Assembly: GCA_963678305.2 (NCBI GenBank)
Contig: CAXXVV010000013.1
Location: 1 to 64,000, forward strand
Length of the DNA: 64,000 bases
Direction of reading: 5' to 3'
Source: G963676655 sp963678305
Lineage (GTDB): Bacteria; Verrucomicrobiota; Lentisphaeria; Victivallales; Victivallaceae
Shown one piece after another: positions 1 through 10,144 of this stretch; position 1 is the first letter of the stretch, and the number at the start of each line of letters is the position of its first letter. The position numbers and the translations under genes are program-made. The notes under the pieces are model-generated. The model was not told the origin of the DNA. It did no database searches and saw only the letters and a list, made by a program, of their open reading frames with translations.

Positions 1-196
1 AACAATGGCGGATAAATTTCTTCAGATTTTTTAGAAACAACTACCTTCCGATCTCAATGTGGACGCGAATGCCGGAAGATCTGCATTCACCGCATAAGTT
101 TGGCAGGTTGGATTTCAAATGAGGATGCCGTCTGAGATTAAACCAAACCGCAATGCGGTAAAAACATGCACTTCAGGGTGCTGATTAGGAGCAGTT
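1..196. other. Upstream stretch, no gene recognised
   Basis: Only short open frames ending by about position 34 are visible, so this may include the last codons of a gene cut by the window edge. A run before 197 contains AGGAGCAG, which serves as the ribosome binding site of the next gene. I see no RNA gene or convincing promoter here. Confidence 0.4.
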
Positions 197-1520
197 ATGA
201 AACGGATTATTTGTCTGGCAAGTTTGCTGATGATCATTTCAGCAGGACTAAAAGCGGGGTCGATTGAGTATGACAAAAAGGAAAAAGCGGTCATTGTTAC
301 CGGCTTTGAAGAGGCCCGGCCCGCTAATATGGCGCGGTACTTGCCGCCGACAGCGAAAATAAATGGAATATCACAAAGTATGATGCGGGGAGTGATACCT
401 ACAGCCTGAACGCTTCACTGTATATTGGGGACGACAAGGACAACGGCACCTATTTTCAAATCGGCGACGCGAAACATCCCAAAGAAACAGTTGTTGTCAA
501 AGGTGATGTCTGGATCAAGCCCTCAAAAAGAGTTTAAAAAGAAGCGACGGGACTTATGCTATTGCCAATCGCCTGACGTTGGGTGATGAAAATAATCAGG
601 AAATAACCGCGACATTGAAAATTGACTGTTCAAAGCGGGCTGAATATGGAATTTTTATCGGTATGCGGAAATATGGAACCCCGACTGTTATCGGTGGCGA
701 ATTATATGTGTTCAACAGTACGATTACCGCATTGACCGAGGATTCCGCTCATGCGTTGCGCGGCGCCAACAAGCATAAAGGAATGCATACGGGCTGGTAC
801 GCTAATTACGTAAAACTGGTCAATGCCAGGATTGCATGGATCAACGGATCGGTCATGTACGGAATTCAGCGGCACAACAGCATTATCAAAGGCACAACAT
901 TTGAAAATTGCGGCCGGGTGCTGCAAAACGGAAAACAATATGCCAAGGACTGTACTTTCAAAAATTGTTATATTGCCGTATCGGAAGGCGGCGCGCTGAA
1001 TGCTGAGTTGGTCAATTGCTCATTTGAAGGTAATGCCTATAATTTTTCACTTGGGGGACAAATGGGGGTTGCGGTCAATCTGATCAACTGTGATGTAAAA
1101 GCGCAGAAAAAGCCTTTAATGCTGAAAAAGAACTCCATGCCACCGGCTGAGCTGTTAAAAAGAAAAGTTTCGGTTTATCCGGAATATACGGAACTTATTT
1201 CATTTCCGGTCAAGGTCGTTGACAAACAGGGAAAGGCGATTCCCAAAGCGGTTGTTGCTGTCTCATGCAAAGAAGATCCCAAAGCCGTCAAAAACGGCCT
1301 GGCTATAACCGACGAAAACGGTTTGACTTCGGCTGATCCGGCCAAAAAGGCGATATTAATAATTAAAAGAAAGTTAAGGGCGACCGATACGGCGGGTGCT
1401 CCAGAAGATTTATCTTATAATTATACAATCCGGATCAATGCCAAAGAACATGGAAAAAAGATGCTGACAATAAGCAGCAAGGATGATATCTCCAAACCTT
1501 TTACGATTACACTAGAATAA
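197..1520 (+). pseudogene. Secreted right-handed beta-helix protein, two frameshifts
   Basis: The reading starts at ATG 197 after AGGAGCAG with a signal peptide (MKRIICLASLLMIISAGLKA). It continues through three frames: phase changes near 340-355 and near 523-537 are each equivalent to loss of one base, the second in an A-run. Joined, the frames give a continuous protein of about 440 residues. The middle resembles a pectate-lyase/parallel beta-helix protein (repeats such as TTFENCG, CTFKNCYIAV, NCSFEGNAYNF). The tail looks like a carboxypeptidase-regulatory or Ig-like beta domain (PVKVVDKQGKAIPKAVVAV). It is first in a sugar-utilisation operon, so a glycan-binding or lyase-like role outside the cell is inferred. 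No catalytic residues can be named. Either the gene is broken or the assembly has two single-base errors; the intact 313-codon downstream part argues for recent damage or error. Confidence 0.6.
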
Positions 1521-1526
1521 CAAGCG

Positions 1527-2807
1527 ATGGATTTTTTATTATCCATAAAGCAACTGGGCTTAAATGAGTTTGAAGATGTATTGGGGACAGATTGGCCCCT
1601 TTCACAGGATTGCAGACCGCCGGAGCTTCCTTTTTTGAAGTCTGATTTTATCAGGAGATTTGCAGGCATTGCCGGGCTTGATAACGAAACGGTCGATATT
1701 ATGCGGCATGTCGCGAATGAATTATCGCAAAACAGCCGTTTGTGCGACCTGATGTGGCACCAGCATTATCTGCTGTTTAAAAGCGGAAAATCAAGGTTTA
1801 TTAAACCTGAAAAGTTCCCGCACCTCAAACATCTGCTTGGGGATAAAGCATACACCTACAATCTGCTTCTTATCCTTTCAGGTTATCCGTATGCGGTTGA
1901 ATTTTATCAGAAAAAAGGGATTTCCGGTAAAATAATGAGAGACACGCTGGAAGACTTGGCGTGCTGGTGCCGTTACAACCGGCGTGAAAAAAATGTCTGT
2001 GGTATCCTGCCGGATAGAATCGCCTGGTTTGTCAACCATATTCGAGGAAAACTTTTCAAGCTTGGTCGTTTACAATTCATACAAGGCGTGTTCAAGGGCA
2101 AAGTTATAGTTTTCCGGAACCGCTTTGACGGGAGAGTTCAGGCGTTGTCGCATGGCAATGTCAGGTTTAATTCGCAGGGTCTGGTTGACGGGGTTAACGG
2201 GGATTTAGACCTGCATGGAGCATGGGAATCTCAATTGCTTGTCGATGCAAACAAAGCCTGCGGCAATCCTGTTTCACCTTTAGGGACTGCCTCAAGAATT
2301 CCGGTAACTCTGGATTTACAACAATGGGAGCAAGTCCTTGGTCCGAAATACTCAATGCTTGATATTCATATTCAAGACGGCGGGAAAATGACTCCCGAAG
2401 CCTGTGCCGATTCTATTGCCCGGGCAAGTATCTTTTTTCAAAAATTTTTCCCGAAATGGAACTATAATGGCTTTATGTGTTATTCCTGGTTTTTAGATAA
2501 CCAGTACGAACGCATCCTCGGTGATACCTCAAACATTGTTCAATTCCAGAGGGCATGTTATCTTTTCCCGGTTTCAATCAGCGGAAAAGATGCTGTCTGG
2601 CGAATTTTCGGACAGGATCTATCTCTGGATGACTTTGAAAACTTCCCGTCGAACAGCAGTATGCAGAGAAAAGTCCTGGCATTTCTGAAATCAGGCGGCA
2701 AGTTGCGAGGAGGGGGAGCTTTCTTACTGAAAGATGACTTGCCATGGGGTAAGCAGGTCTATAGAAAAAATTATTTTTCACAACACTCCGGATGTGTTGT
2801 GGATTAA
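1527..2807 (+). CDS. Acyltransferase-domain protein (GNAT_C/DUF5596-like)
   Basis: A 426-residue cytoplasmic protein with no signal peptide. Its shape matches the two-part acyltransferase-domain proteins of Firmicutes and Lentisphaerota: a helical N-terminal part (RLCDLMWHQHYLLFKSG, YTYNLLLILSGYP), a linker with GRLQFIQG, and a C-terminal GNAT-like region. The C-terminal part has DLDLHGAWE, LDIHIQDGGKMTP and SWFLDNQYERIL, a pattern I recognise from that family. The reaction is not known; acetyl transfer to a sugar or amine is only a guess. It begins 6 bases after the beta-helix gene and its stop lies just upstream of the GH106-like start, so it belongs to the same operon. The start ATG has a poor Shine-Dalgarno sequence, and translational coupling is likely. 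Confidence 0.6.
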   Translation: MDFLLSIKQLGLNEFEDVLGTDWPLSQDCRPPELPFLKSDFIRRFAGIAGLDNETVDIMRHVANELSQNSRLCDLMWHQHYLLFKSGKSRFIKPEKFPHLKHLLGDKAYTYNLLLILSGYPYAVEFYQKKGISGKIMRDTLEDLACWCRYNRREKNVCGILPDRIAWFVNHIRGKLFKLGRLQFIQGVFKGKVIVFRNRFDGRVQALSHGNVRFNSQGLVDGVNGDLDLHGAWESQLLVDANKACGNPVSPLGTASRIPVTLDLQQWEQVLGPKYSMLDIHIQDGGKMTPEACADSIARASIFFQKFFPKWNYNGFMCYSWFLDNQYERILGDTSNIVQFQRACYLFPVSISGKDAVWRIFGQDLSLDDFENFPSNSSMQRKVLAFLKSGGKLRGGGAFLLKDDLPWGKQVYRKNYFSQHSGCVVD

Positions 2808-2826
2808 AAAGGTTGCGGATAAAGGT

Positions 2827-5800
2827 ATGAGTTTACAAATCAAAAAATTGGAAAATGATTTTAAAGTTTTTCCTCGACGGTTTTCTCTGGTTCCGTTATG
2901 GTTTTGGAACGACGACTTGACGGATGAGGAAATTGTCTGGCAGTTGAAAGAACTTAAATCAAAAAATATCATGGAATTTATGAGTATGCCGATGGCCGGC
3001 TTGAATACTCCGTATCTCTCTGCTGAATATTTTGAGAAGTTTCTTTTTGCTGTTCAACAGGCTGAAAAACTTGGACTGAAACACTGGATATATGATGAAT
3101 ACTGCTGGCCCGGCGGGTGCGCGGGCGGGATTATTCAGGAGCAATTCCCTCAATATAAAATGACCGCATGTCGTTTCTATAAATATCCGGTCAGCAAAAA
3201 AGCTTCCAGAAATATATCCAGGATATTGCCGGAAGGACAATTGATTGCCGCACAGGCTGTCAGGTCGGATAAGGGTAAGGTCGTTGACCTGCTGGGATCA
3301 ACAGACGGCTTTGCGTTGAATGCAACCTTGCCCTCGGGGGACTGGGAGATTATTCTCGCTGTCATCGTTAAGGTAGGCGGGGTACTTGATGCCTGTACCA
3401 TGTCACGCTGGTCCAATAATGCAGAGGGATATATCGATGTGATGAACCCTGAAGCAATGGGGAAGTTTGTCGAACTGGTTTATGACGCTCATTACAAGGT
3501 GGCGGGAAAATATTTCGGGAACACTATTCCCGGGTTCTTCAGTGATGAACCAAGTGCATGGTTTGATTTGCGGATTCAGGGCAGCTGCGGTGCAGTGAAA
3601 CGTTATGCCTGGGGCAAAGATGTCCATGCTGAATTGCTGAAATCAAAAGATCCTAATCTTCACGGATTCTATTGTTCTGTGCCCTGGACCTTTAATATGC
3701 TTGAATTATTCGACCAACGCTATGGATATCGACTTTTGCCGAATTTGACTGCACTGGTCAGGCGGGAAGAAAAGGACCGGAAAATATGTTATGATTATAT
3801 GAAATTAATCTCGGACCGTTTTGCCGAAAGTTATTTCGGTCTACTCAGTAAATGGTGCGAGGAACATCACGTGATTGCCACCGGACATATTGGAGAACAT
3901 CCGAACCAGGGTGACTTTTACAGTCAGGTTGGTCCTATGCAAGTGCCGGGAATTGATAATTTAGGCGGGACGCAAAAGTTGCTTGGACCAGAGTTGCTGC
4001 TCCCTAAGATGGCTTCATCGTTGATGCACATGAACGGTAATTCCCGTTCAATGTGTGAAGTTTACGGTGTTACCCCCTGGGATTTTACTATCGCGGAAAA
4101 AATCAAAAACGCTGATCTGCTTGCTGTGCAGGGGGTGAATATGATAGTTCCGATTGATTACGCTTACAGTTTTCGGAGTGTGCGGAAACATACATCAAAT
4201 CCTCCGGGCTTTTATCAGGCTGCGAATTGGAAACATCAAAAAGGATTTTCAAATCATGTTGCCAGGGTTTGCATGATGACGTCTGCCGGAACATCCCCGG
4301 TCAATACCGCCATATTATTTTCAACGAGTGAAAACCTGGCTTCAATTATCCATGACTATAAGCTGGCGGAGGACCAGGAGGAAAATGTCAAGGCCGCATA
4401 TTTGTCTTTGCTGAATGTCCAGATTGAATCGGATATTATCTTTGAATCAGGACTCGATAAAGCCGAAACAGGTTCGGGCTCTCTGAATTTTCCCGGCGCA
4501 AGGTATAAATATATCGTTCTCCCGCAGGTTCGGATTCTTAAACCGGGTACGGTTGAATTGCTGGCCAGGTTTGCACGTGACGGCGGCATGATATTCTGTC
4601 TCCATGAGATTCCATATCTGACTCCGGAGGGGGAAAGCCTGTCCGCATTGCTTAAAGAACACTTTGGTATTACTTCCACGCTGAAAAAAGCAAATTCAGT
4701 GAAAACATTACCGTGCGGTAAAGGTTCCTTTACCTTCGTCCCTGATGACACCCGGGAAGTCGTCATCTCGAAAAATATTACTTCAGGGCATTTCATGGAT
4801 ATGTTCGATAACAGTAATGCCATATTGGTGATCTCCGACCAATATCCGATAACGATTCAACTTGATTTGGGTGATTCGAAGCAATTGGATTTACTGACGA
4901 TCACCGTTGAAGACATTAAAACTGAAGTTTTATATGATTACCAGGTCTCTGTTTCAGATGATAATCACAGCTGGCAGAGTGTTCTGGATGAAGCCGGTAT
5001 TAAAGGAAAAGTCCAGAACTTGAATCTGCGAGGAGCCGGGGGCCGGTACTTGCGATGGCAGATAAGAAAAGGCGGCGGGCGCTTTCTGGCCCTGGAAAAA
5101 CTTGAGTTGAAGTATCTTACCCGAAATGGTGATGTCAAAAGCTGGAAACCTGAAAAATATCAGCCGCATCGCATGGCTGAACTGATCGACGACAACCCCG
5201 CTGCCATCAAATTCTATGAAAATGATCAACTGGCCGAATCCATGTTTACAAGAACGCGCCTTATTGACAATAGTGATCAGATATTGACAGTGATGAATGC
5301 CAGGGATAAGGAGCGGATGTTAACCGGTAAGGTTAGTCGTTACTCATCGGTTGAAATCTGGGATCAGGATAATGCTGAAACGGCAAAAGTTGTTATCGGT
5401 GAAAACACGAATACTTTCAAAGTCAGCTTCTTTCCCGGACAAACCAGAATATTTATTCTGAAGCGGCATAGCCGGAAAACTGATCCCGCACTAATCGACT
5501 TCAATCGAAAAACGGTCAAAGAACTGAATGACGAATGGAGTTTCTCTTCCGAGCGGCAAAATGCCTTCCCGTTAGCCGCGGGACAAGTTAAAATGGCGGA
5601 CCCGAGATTCCCGGAGAAGTGGTATGATGCAATCGAAGGCAGAATACCGGAAATATTACGCTTTGTCCCGGAGATTATGTTTCGCGTCAAATTCCGGGCG
5701 GAAGATATCTCCGGTGATGAAATGCTGCTTTATGAGAACATGATCTCCGACTGCTTCAGCGTAAATGGCAAAAGAGTTATTGTGCAACCTGAAAATTGCC

Positions 5801-6363
5801 GGTATTATGATATGAACAATATGATGTTGCATATCGGCGATATGTTGGAAAAAGGGGAGAATATCGTTACAGGAATATTCAAACCGGAAATATATGAGCG
5901 TACGGGAAAAGCCGCATGTTATTGTTACCCTAATGTTCAACCGACTTTGGATATTTTTATTTTGGGAAATTTTGCGGTAAGCAATGACAAGGCTATAAAA
6001 AAATGCGGGAATAAATTGCATTATGGCCCCTGGTCAAACCAGGGATACCCGTACTATACCGGGACTGGAACTTATTCGAGCATGTTGCATTGGTCTGGAG
6101 ATTCCGGCAATATTCTGCTTGAAATCGATACTGCGCTTTCCGCTGCGAGCGTTTCTATTAACGGACAAAACATCGGCCTCAGGTTGATTGAACCGTGGTT
6201 GTTTGATCTTTCCGGGAAGTTGAAGGAAGGTGAAAATTTACTGGAAATATCAATTACAAATACGGTCGGGCAGCTTTTTTCCGCTCAGAAAATCGGTTAT
6301 CAAGGTGGAAGCTCGAAATTCCAGGCGGGGCTGTTGTCCGCAAAACTGGTCAAGGTGATATAA
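2827..6363 (+). CDS. GH106-like glycoside hydrolase (putative alpha-L-rhamnosidase)
   Basis: A 1178-residue protein. I chose ATG 2827 over the upstream in-frame ATG at 2734 because 2734 lies inside the previous gene and the typical N-terminus (VPLWFWNDDLTDEEI) follows soon after 2827. This motif and the TGHIGEHPNQGDFY region are typical of the GH106 alpha-L-rhamnosidase group and its uncharacterised relatives. Residues about 640-760 look like an F5/8 discoidin-type carbohydrate-binding domain (ITIQLDLGDSKQLDLLTITVED). The C-terminus is beta-sandwich-like with a GH2-type sugar-binding pattern (ASVSINGQNIGLRL). There is no signal peptide, so the enzyme probably works in the cytoplasm on imported oligosaccharides. 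It is followed 2 bases later by the GH2 enzyme. The fold assignment is good; substrate specificity is inferred. Confidence 0.72.
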   Translation: MSLQIKKLENDFKVFPRRFSLVPLWFWNDDLTDEEIVWQLKELKSKNIMEFMSMPMAGLNTPYLSAEYFEKFLFAVQQAEKLGLKHWIYDEYCWPGGCAGGIIQEQFPQYKMTACRFYKYPVSKKASRNISRILPEGQLIAAQAVRSDKGKVVDLLGSTDGFALNATLPSGDWEIILAVIVKVGGVLDACTMSRWSNNAEGYIDVMNPEAMGKFVELVYDAHYKVAGKYFGNTIPGFFSDEPSAWFDLRIQGSCGAVKRYAWGKDVHAELLKSKDPNLHGFYCSVPWTFNMLELFDQRYGYRLLPNLTALVRREEKDRKICYDYMKLISDRFAESYFGLLSKWCEEHHVIATGHIGEHPNQGDFYSQVGPMQVPGIDNLGGTQKLLGPELLLPKMASSLMHMNGNSRSMCEVYGVTPWDFTIAEKIKNADLLAVQGVNMIVPIDYAYSFRSVRKHTSNPPGFYQAANWKHQKGFSNHVARVCMMTSAGTSPVNTAILFSTSENLASIIHDYKLAEDQEENVKAAYLSLLNVQIESDIIFESGLDKAETGSGSLNFPGARYKYIVLPQVRILKPGTVELLARFARDGGMIFCLHEIPYLTPEGESLSALLKEHFGITSTLKKANSVKTLPCGKGSFTFVPDDTREVVISKNITSGHFMDMFDNSNAILVISDQYPITIQLDLGDSKQLDLLTITVEDIKTEVLYDYQVSVSDDNHSWQSVLDEAGIKGKVQNLNLRGAGGRYLRWQIRKGGGRFLALEKLELKYLTRNGDVKSWKPEKYQPHRMAELIDDNPAAIKFYENDQLAESMFTRTRLIDNSDQILTVMNARDKERMLTGKVSRYSSVEIWDQDNAETAKVVIGENTNTFKVSFFPGQTRIFILKRHSRKTDPALIDFNRKTVKELNDEWSFSSERQNAFPLAAGQVKMADPRFPEKWYDAIEGRIPEILRFVPEIMFRVKFRAEDISGDEMLLYENMISDCFSVNGKRVIVQPENCRYYDMNNMMLHIGDMLEKGENIVTGIFKPEIYERTGKAACYCYPNVQPTLDIFILGNFAVSNDKAIKKCGNKLHYGPWSNQGYPYYTGTGTYSSMLHWSGDSGNILLEIDTALSAASVSINGQNIGLRLIEPWLFDLSGKLKEGENLLEISITNTVGQLFSAQKIGYQGGSSKFQAGLLSAKLVKVI

Positions 6364-6365
6364 TC

Positions 6366-9300
6366 ATGGTTGTAAAAAAAATAGATCTGAACGGCGAGTG
6401 GCAGCTTGCATGGCAGAAGAAACAGGATACTGCAAATTTTGATAAACGTCCTTTAAACAGCTTGATAGCGGTGGACGTTCCCGGTGATGTTCATTCAGCG
6501 TTGTTGAAAGCCGGGACGATCAAAGATCCGGTTAATGCCGGAAATGAAAATAAAACAGCCTGGGTCGGACAACAGGAGTGGTGGTTTTATCGCGACTTTA
6601 AGTTGCCTGAACATGACGGTATTGTGGAAATTAAGTTTGGCGGCTTGGACCTTGACGCGGAAATATGGCTCAACAATCATCTAATCGCCAGTCATCAAAA
6701 TGCATTTTGTCATTTAACAGTTGACGTAACCGAATTTGTCCAGAAAGAAAATTCACTTGCTGTACGTTTGTTGCCGCATCTGGCGAATCTTGATGAACTG
6801 CCTGACGGTAAAATGCTCCACCAGACTTTTTGTGACGATCCTGTGTCAATGTCGCCGGAAACCGCGCGGCGGCGACCGTGGATGCGAAAAGCTCAATATA
6901 CTTTCGGCTGGGATTGGACCCGGGATCTTAATACTTGCGGCGTTTGGCGTGATGTGACGATTTCATTAATTAAAGATTGCAAGCTTGAAAATGCCTGGAT
7001 CAGGGCTCTTTCCATAAATGATAATAAAGCTGAATTGGAGTGTCTGTGCGAATCCACATATTTTGGAGCCGATGCTGCTTCAGCAGATTTGCATATAGAT
7101 CTGTATTTGAAAAGTACCGGGGACAGAAAAGCCTCATTCAGTCAAAAGGTCAACATAACTCCGGGAACGTCTCTGCACTCAGTAAATATGTGTATTGAAG
7201 ACCCCGCGTTATGGTGGCCTTTGAACCATGGTTCACAGAATATGTATACAGCACATTTTCAACTGGTTAAAGCCAGCCATCCGCTTGCTGAAGAAACTAT
7301 TGAATTTGGAATCAGGTCCGTTGAAATAGAGGAAGGTGCAAGAAAAAAAGAGGGTGCGTCCCGATTTCGTTTTTTAATTAATGGCAGAGCTGTTTTCATG
7401 AAAGGGGCTAACTGGGTGCCGGCCGATATAATTCCCGGCAGGGTTTCTTCTGAACATAGAAAACATCTCCTTGAACTTGCACGTGACGCGGGAATTAATT
7501 ATCTGCGGGTTTGGGGCGGAGGTATATATGAGGATTCTGAATTTTATGCATTATGTGATGAATTCGGAATTATGGTCTGGCAGGATTTTATGTTTTCCTG
7601 TGCCGAATATCCAGATTTTGACCGTGATTTTATGGATAATGTCAGGATTGAAATTCCAACGGTAATAAAAGAATTGCGCAACTATCCGTCAATTATCGCC
7701 TGGTGCGGAAATAATGAGATTGATCAGCAGTGTAATAATGACGCATTCAAAAATATGCGGCCGCACGGCCAATACTACGGGCAATGTATTTTCTATGAAA
7801 TCATTCCGGCTTTTCTGGATGAACTGGACCCGTCGCGTCCCTATTTGCCGTCTTCCGCCTGTTTGGGGAAAAATGCCGGAAATGGCGAGGATTACCTTAA
7901 CGTTGACAATGGTATTTTTCATGGTCCACTGGGGGAGATCGGCGAGCCGGACTTTATGGGAAACATCCCGTCCTTCATCAATGAAATGCATCTTTGCGGC
8001 TCTCCGCCGTCACGGCGTTCTCTGGATTGTTTTATGCCGGAAAATCTACGCGAATGGCAAAATCCAATATGGGGTCTTCATGATTTTATACCTCATGACA
8101 ATCCGTTTTGTGACAGTATGCTGCATAAATCGATCGTCAGTGATTTTTCGATGACTTTTGACGAGCAATCGTATTATTACAAAGTTTTGCGTTCTGAAAT
8201 GATAAAAGATAAATTTGAAGCGCTTAGGACCTCATGCTGGGAAAACAGCGGAGTATGCCTGTGGATGTATAACGATGCCTATCCGGGAGCTACCTGGTCG
8301 CTAGTTGATTATTACGGACGCAGAAAAATGGCCTATTATTTTTTTAAACGAGCTTGTTCGCCAATTCTGGTCGCTGCATGCTATACCGGGCCGAACATAA
8401 ATATCCATTTGTTGAATGAAACAGCTCAGAAAAGACAGGGAGAAATTCTCGCGGAAATTATGACCTTCGATGGTAATATTTTATATTCCCGTAAAGCCGG
8501 AATTACTCTGTCTGAATATCAGGGGCGACCTGTTTTTACCATCTCCGGCGACATGCTGTGCAATGTAGATAAATCAGCTTCTTTTGCAGTCTTGACATAT
8601 CTGGAAAATAATGAGCCTGTCAGCCGGAACCGTTTTTTCCTGACCAGCATTAAAAAACTGGAGATGCCTGATGCTGAACCGGAGATTCAAAGAAATACCG
8701 CAGATGGCAAGCTGACATCAATTACGGTTTTTTCTACGAAATATATTCGGAATTTTTCTCTAGAGGCGAAATCCGCCAGTCTGTCGCTCCAGGATAATTT
8801 CTTCGATATTTATCCGGGACAAAGCAGGGAGATTAAGCTGACTCCACCGGTGCCGGTGGATGATTTGATCATTGACTGGGAGAACAGAAGCAGTGGTCTT
8901 CCTCAAATGCTGAAACTGCCCTTTGATGAAAAAGACATTATTGCCGGGACCACATGTGTATTCAATGTCAAAATTTTTAATCCGACAAAAAATCCTAAGC
9001 AGTATTGCTTACAAGTCGCGGCATCTGATTACGTGAAATACGAATACAATGAAAATTCAACTTACCCGGTCAAGCCGGGAAACAGTGAACTTATTCCTGT
9101 TAAGATTTTTGTGCCGGTAGCAGCGGCAGGGAAAAAACGGGTAGCGGCTGAAGTAACCTTAATCTCCGATGCTGCGGAGCATACCGTGCCTTTGTCTTTA
9201 AATATTCTTTATCCTCTTGTGCTGGCAATCTCCAACGGTATACTTACTGTCAGCAGTATGTCTGAAAACTCAATACATGATCTTGAAGTCGATATCTATT

Positions 9301-10112
9301 GGGAAAGTTTTGATGCTCCGGATATTTGTTGTGATCAAATCTGTATCCCGGAACTCGGGCAGGGGATCTGTATCGAACATAAACTGCCCTTTGCCGGAGA
9401 TGTTCTGCCTTATTCTCTTAAAGTTTGTGTAAAAGCCGGTCAACTGCCGTTATTCAAATTATCCAAATGGCTGGACGACTTTGATTATTCCGTCCCGGCA
9501 ACCCGCCGGGAATTCTCTGAATCCCGCGCTAATATTTTTTACCAGGACAATTGCCGGCCTGCATTGAAAAACAGCAATGTGTTGTTTTTAAATAAAAACA
9601 GCGACAATAGGCATATCAGCATTAGCGGAAACGCAAATGCGGAAATCCTGTTGGCCATGAACTGTAATGCCACAACTCTTTTTATTGATATAATTATTGA
9701 GAATGACACTTGTGACGTTATCGGGGAAGGAGACCCGCTTCATCATGGCAGTTGTGTCGAGTTTGGCCTATCCTGTGACGATAATCTCTCCCTTGAGGCG
9801 GTGGCCGGATTGACAAACAAGGGGCCGGTACTGCAAGTCAGAAGGCTTTTCAATCAGACCCCACCGCCGGAAGCTGCGGATATCGATTTTTTTATTGTCA
9901 GAAAGCATCCGCCGGAACAGGAAACAGGGATAACTTATTATTCTTTCGCCATACCGTGGGATAAGATCAGCAAAGGATATCAGCCGGAGAAAAATGATAA
10001 CATAAGAACCTCTTTTTGTTTCAAAACCGGTAAGAATTCCAATTTCTCTCTCTTTGCCGGAATCCAGGGGTTGAAAGACATATCCCGTTATGGGGTTTTT
10101 AAGGTTAAATAA
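6366..10112 (+). CDS. GH2 beta-mannosidase-like glycosidase with C-terminal extension
   Basis: A 1248-residue protein. The first ~200 residues form the GH2 sugar-binding domain (LNGEWQLAWQ, DVPGDVHSALL, FGGLDLDAEIWLNNHL, FGWDWTRDL), typical of beta-mannosidases. In the TIM barrel the probable acid/base Glu is in IAWCGNNEID (about residue 447) and the nucleophile Glu in FINEMHLCGSPPS (about residue 539). The protein is longer than the usual ~850 residues. After the jelly-roll domains (to about 980) there is an extra C-terminal ~200-residue beta-rich module (ILLAMNCNATTLFIDIIIEN) that resembles CBM9-like domains. It has no signal peptide, so cytoplasmic action on imported glycans is likely. It starts 3 bases after the GH106-like gene. 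The exact linkage cleaved could also be beta-galactosyl or glucuronyl-like; GH2 is certain. Confidence 0.8.
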   Translation: MVVKKIDLNGEWQLAWQKKQDTANFDKRPLNSLIAVDVPGDVHSALLKAGTIKDPVNAGNENKTAWVGQQEWWFYRDFKLPEHDGIVEIKFGGLDLDAEIWLNNHLIASHQNAFCHLTVDVTEFVQKENSLAVRLLPHLANLDELPDGKMLHQTFCDDPVSMSPETARRRPWMRKAQYTFGWDWTRDLNTCGVWRDVTISLIKDCKLENAWIRALSINDNKAELECLCESTYFGADAASADLHIDLYLKSTGDRKASFSQKVNITPGTSLHSVNMCIEDPALWWPLNHGSQNMYTAHFQLVKASHPLAEETIEFGIRSVEIEEGARKKEGASRFRFLINGRAVFMKGANWVPADIIPGRVSSEHRKHLLELARDAGINYLRVWGGGIYEDSEFYALCDEFGIMVWQDFMFSCAEYPDFDRDFMDNVRIEIPTVIKELRNYPSIIAWCGNNEIDQQCNNDAFKNMRPHGQYYGQCIFYEIIPAFLDELDPSRPYLPSSACLGKNAGNGEDYLNVDNGIFHGPLGEIGEPDFMGNIPSFINEMHLCGSPPSRRSLDCFMPENLREWQNPIWGLHDFIPHDNPFCDSMLHKSIVSDFSMTFDEQSYYYKVLRSEMIKDKFEALRTSCWENSGVCLWMYNDAYPGATWSLVDYYGRRKMAYYFFKRACSPILVAACYTGPNINIHLLNETAQKRQGEILAEIMTFDGNILYSRKAGITLSEYQGRPVFTISGDMLCNVDKSASFAVLTYLENNEPVSRNRFFLTSIKKLEMPDAEPEIQRNTADGKLTSITVFSTKYIRNFSLEAKSASLSLQDNFFDIYPGQSREIKLTPPVPVDDLIIDWENRSSGLPQMLKLPFDEKDIIAGTTCVFNVKIFNPTKNPKQYCLQVAASDYVKYEYNENSTYPVKPGNSELIPVKIFVPVAAAGKKRVAAEVTLISDAAEHTVPLSLNILYPLVLAISNGILTVSSMSENSIHDLEVDIYWESFDAPDICCDQICIPELGQGICIEHKLPFAGDVLPYSLKVCVKAGQLPLFKLSKWLDDFDYSVPATRREFSESRANIFYQDNCRPALKNSNVLFLNKNSDNRHISISGNANAEILLAMNCNATTLFIDIIIENDTCDVIGEGDPLHHGSCVEFGLSCDDNLSLEAVAGLTNKGPVLQVRRLFNQTPPPEAADIDFFIVRKHPPEQETGITYYSFAIPWDKISKGYQPEKNDNIRTSFCFKTGKNSNFSLFAGIQGLKDISRYGVFKVK

Positions 10113-10144
10113 TGCAATAACTTGAACAGAGTTAAGGACTATTA

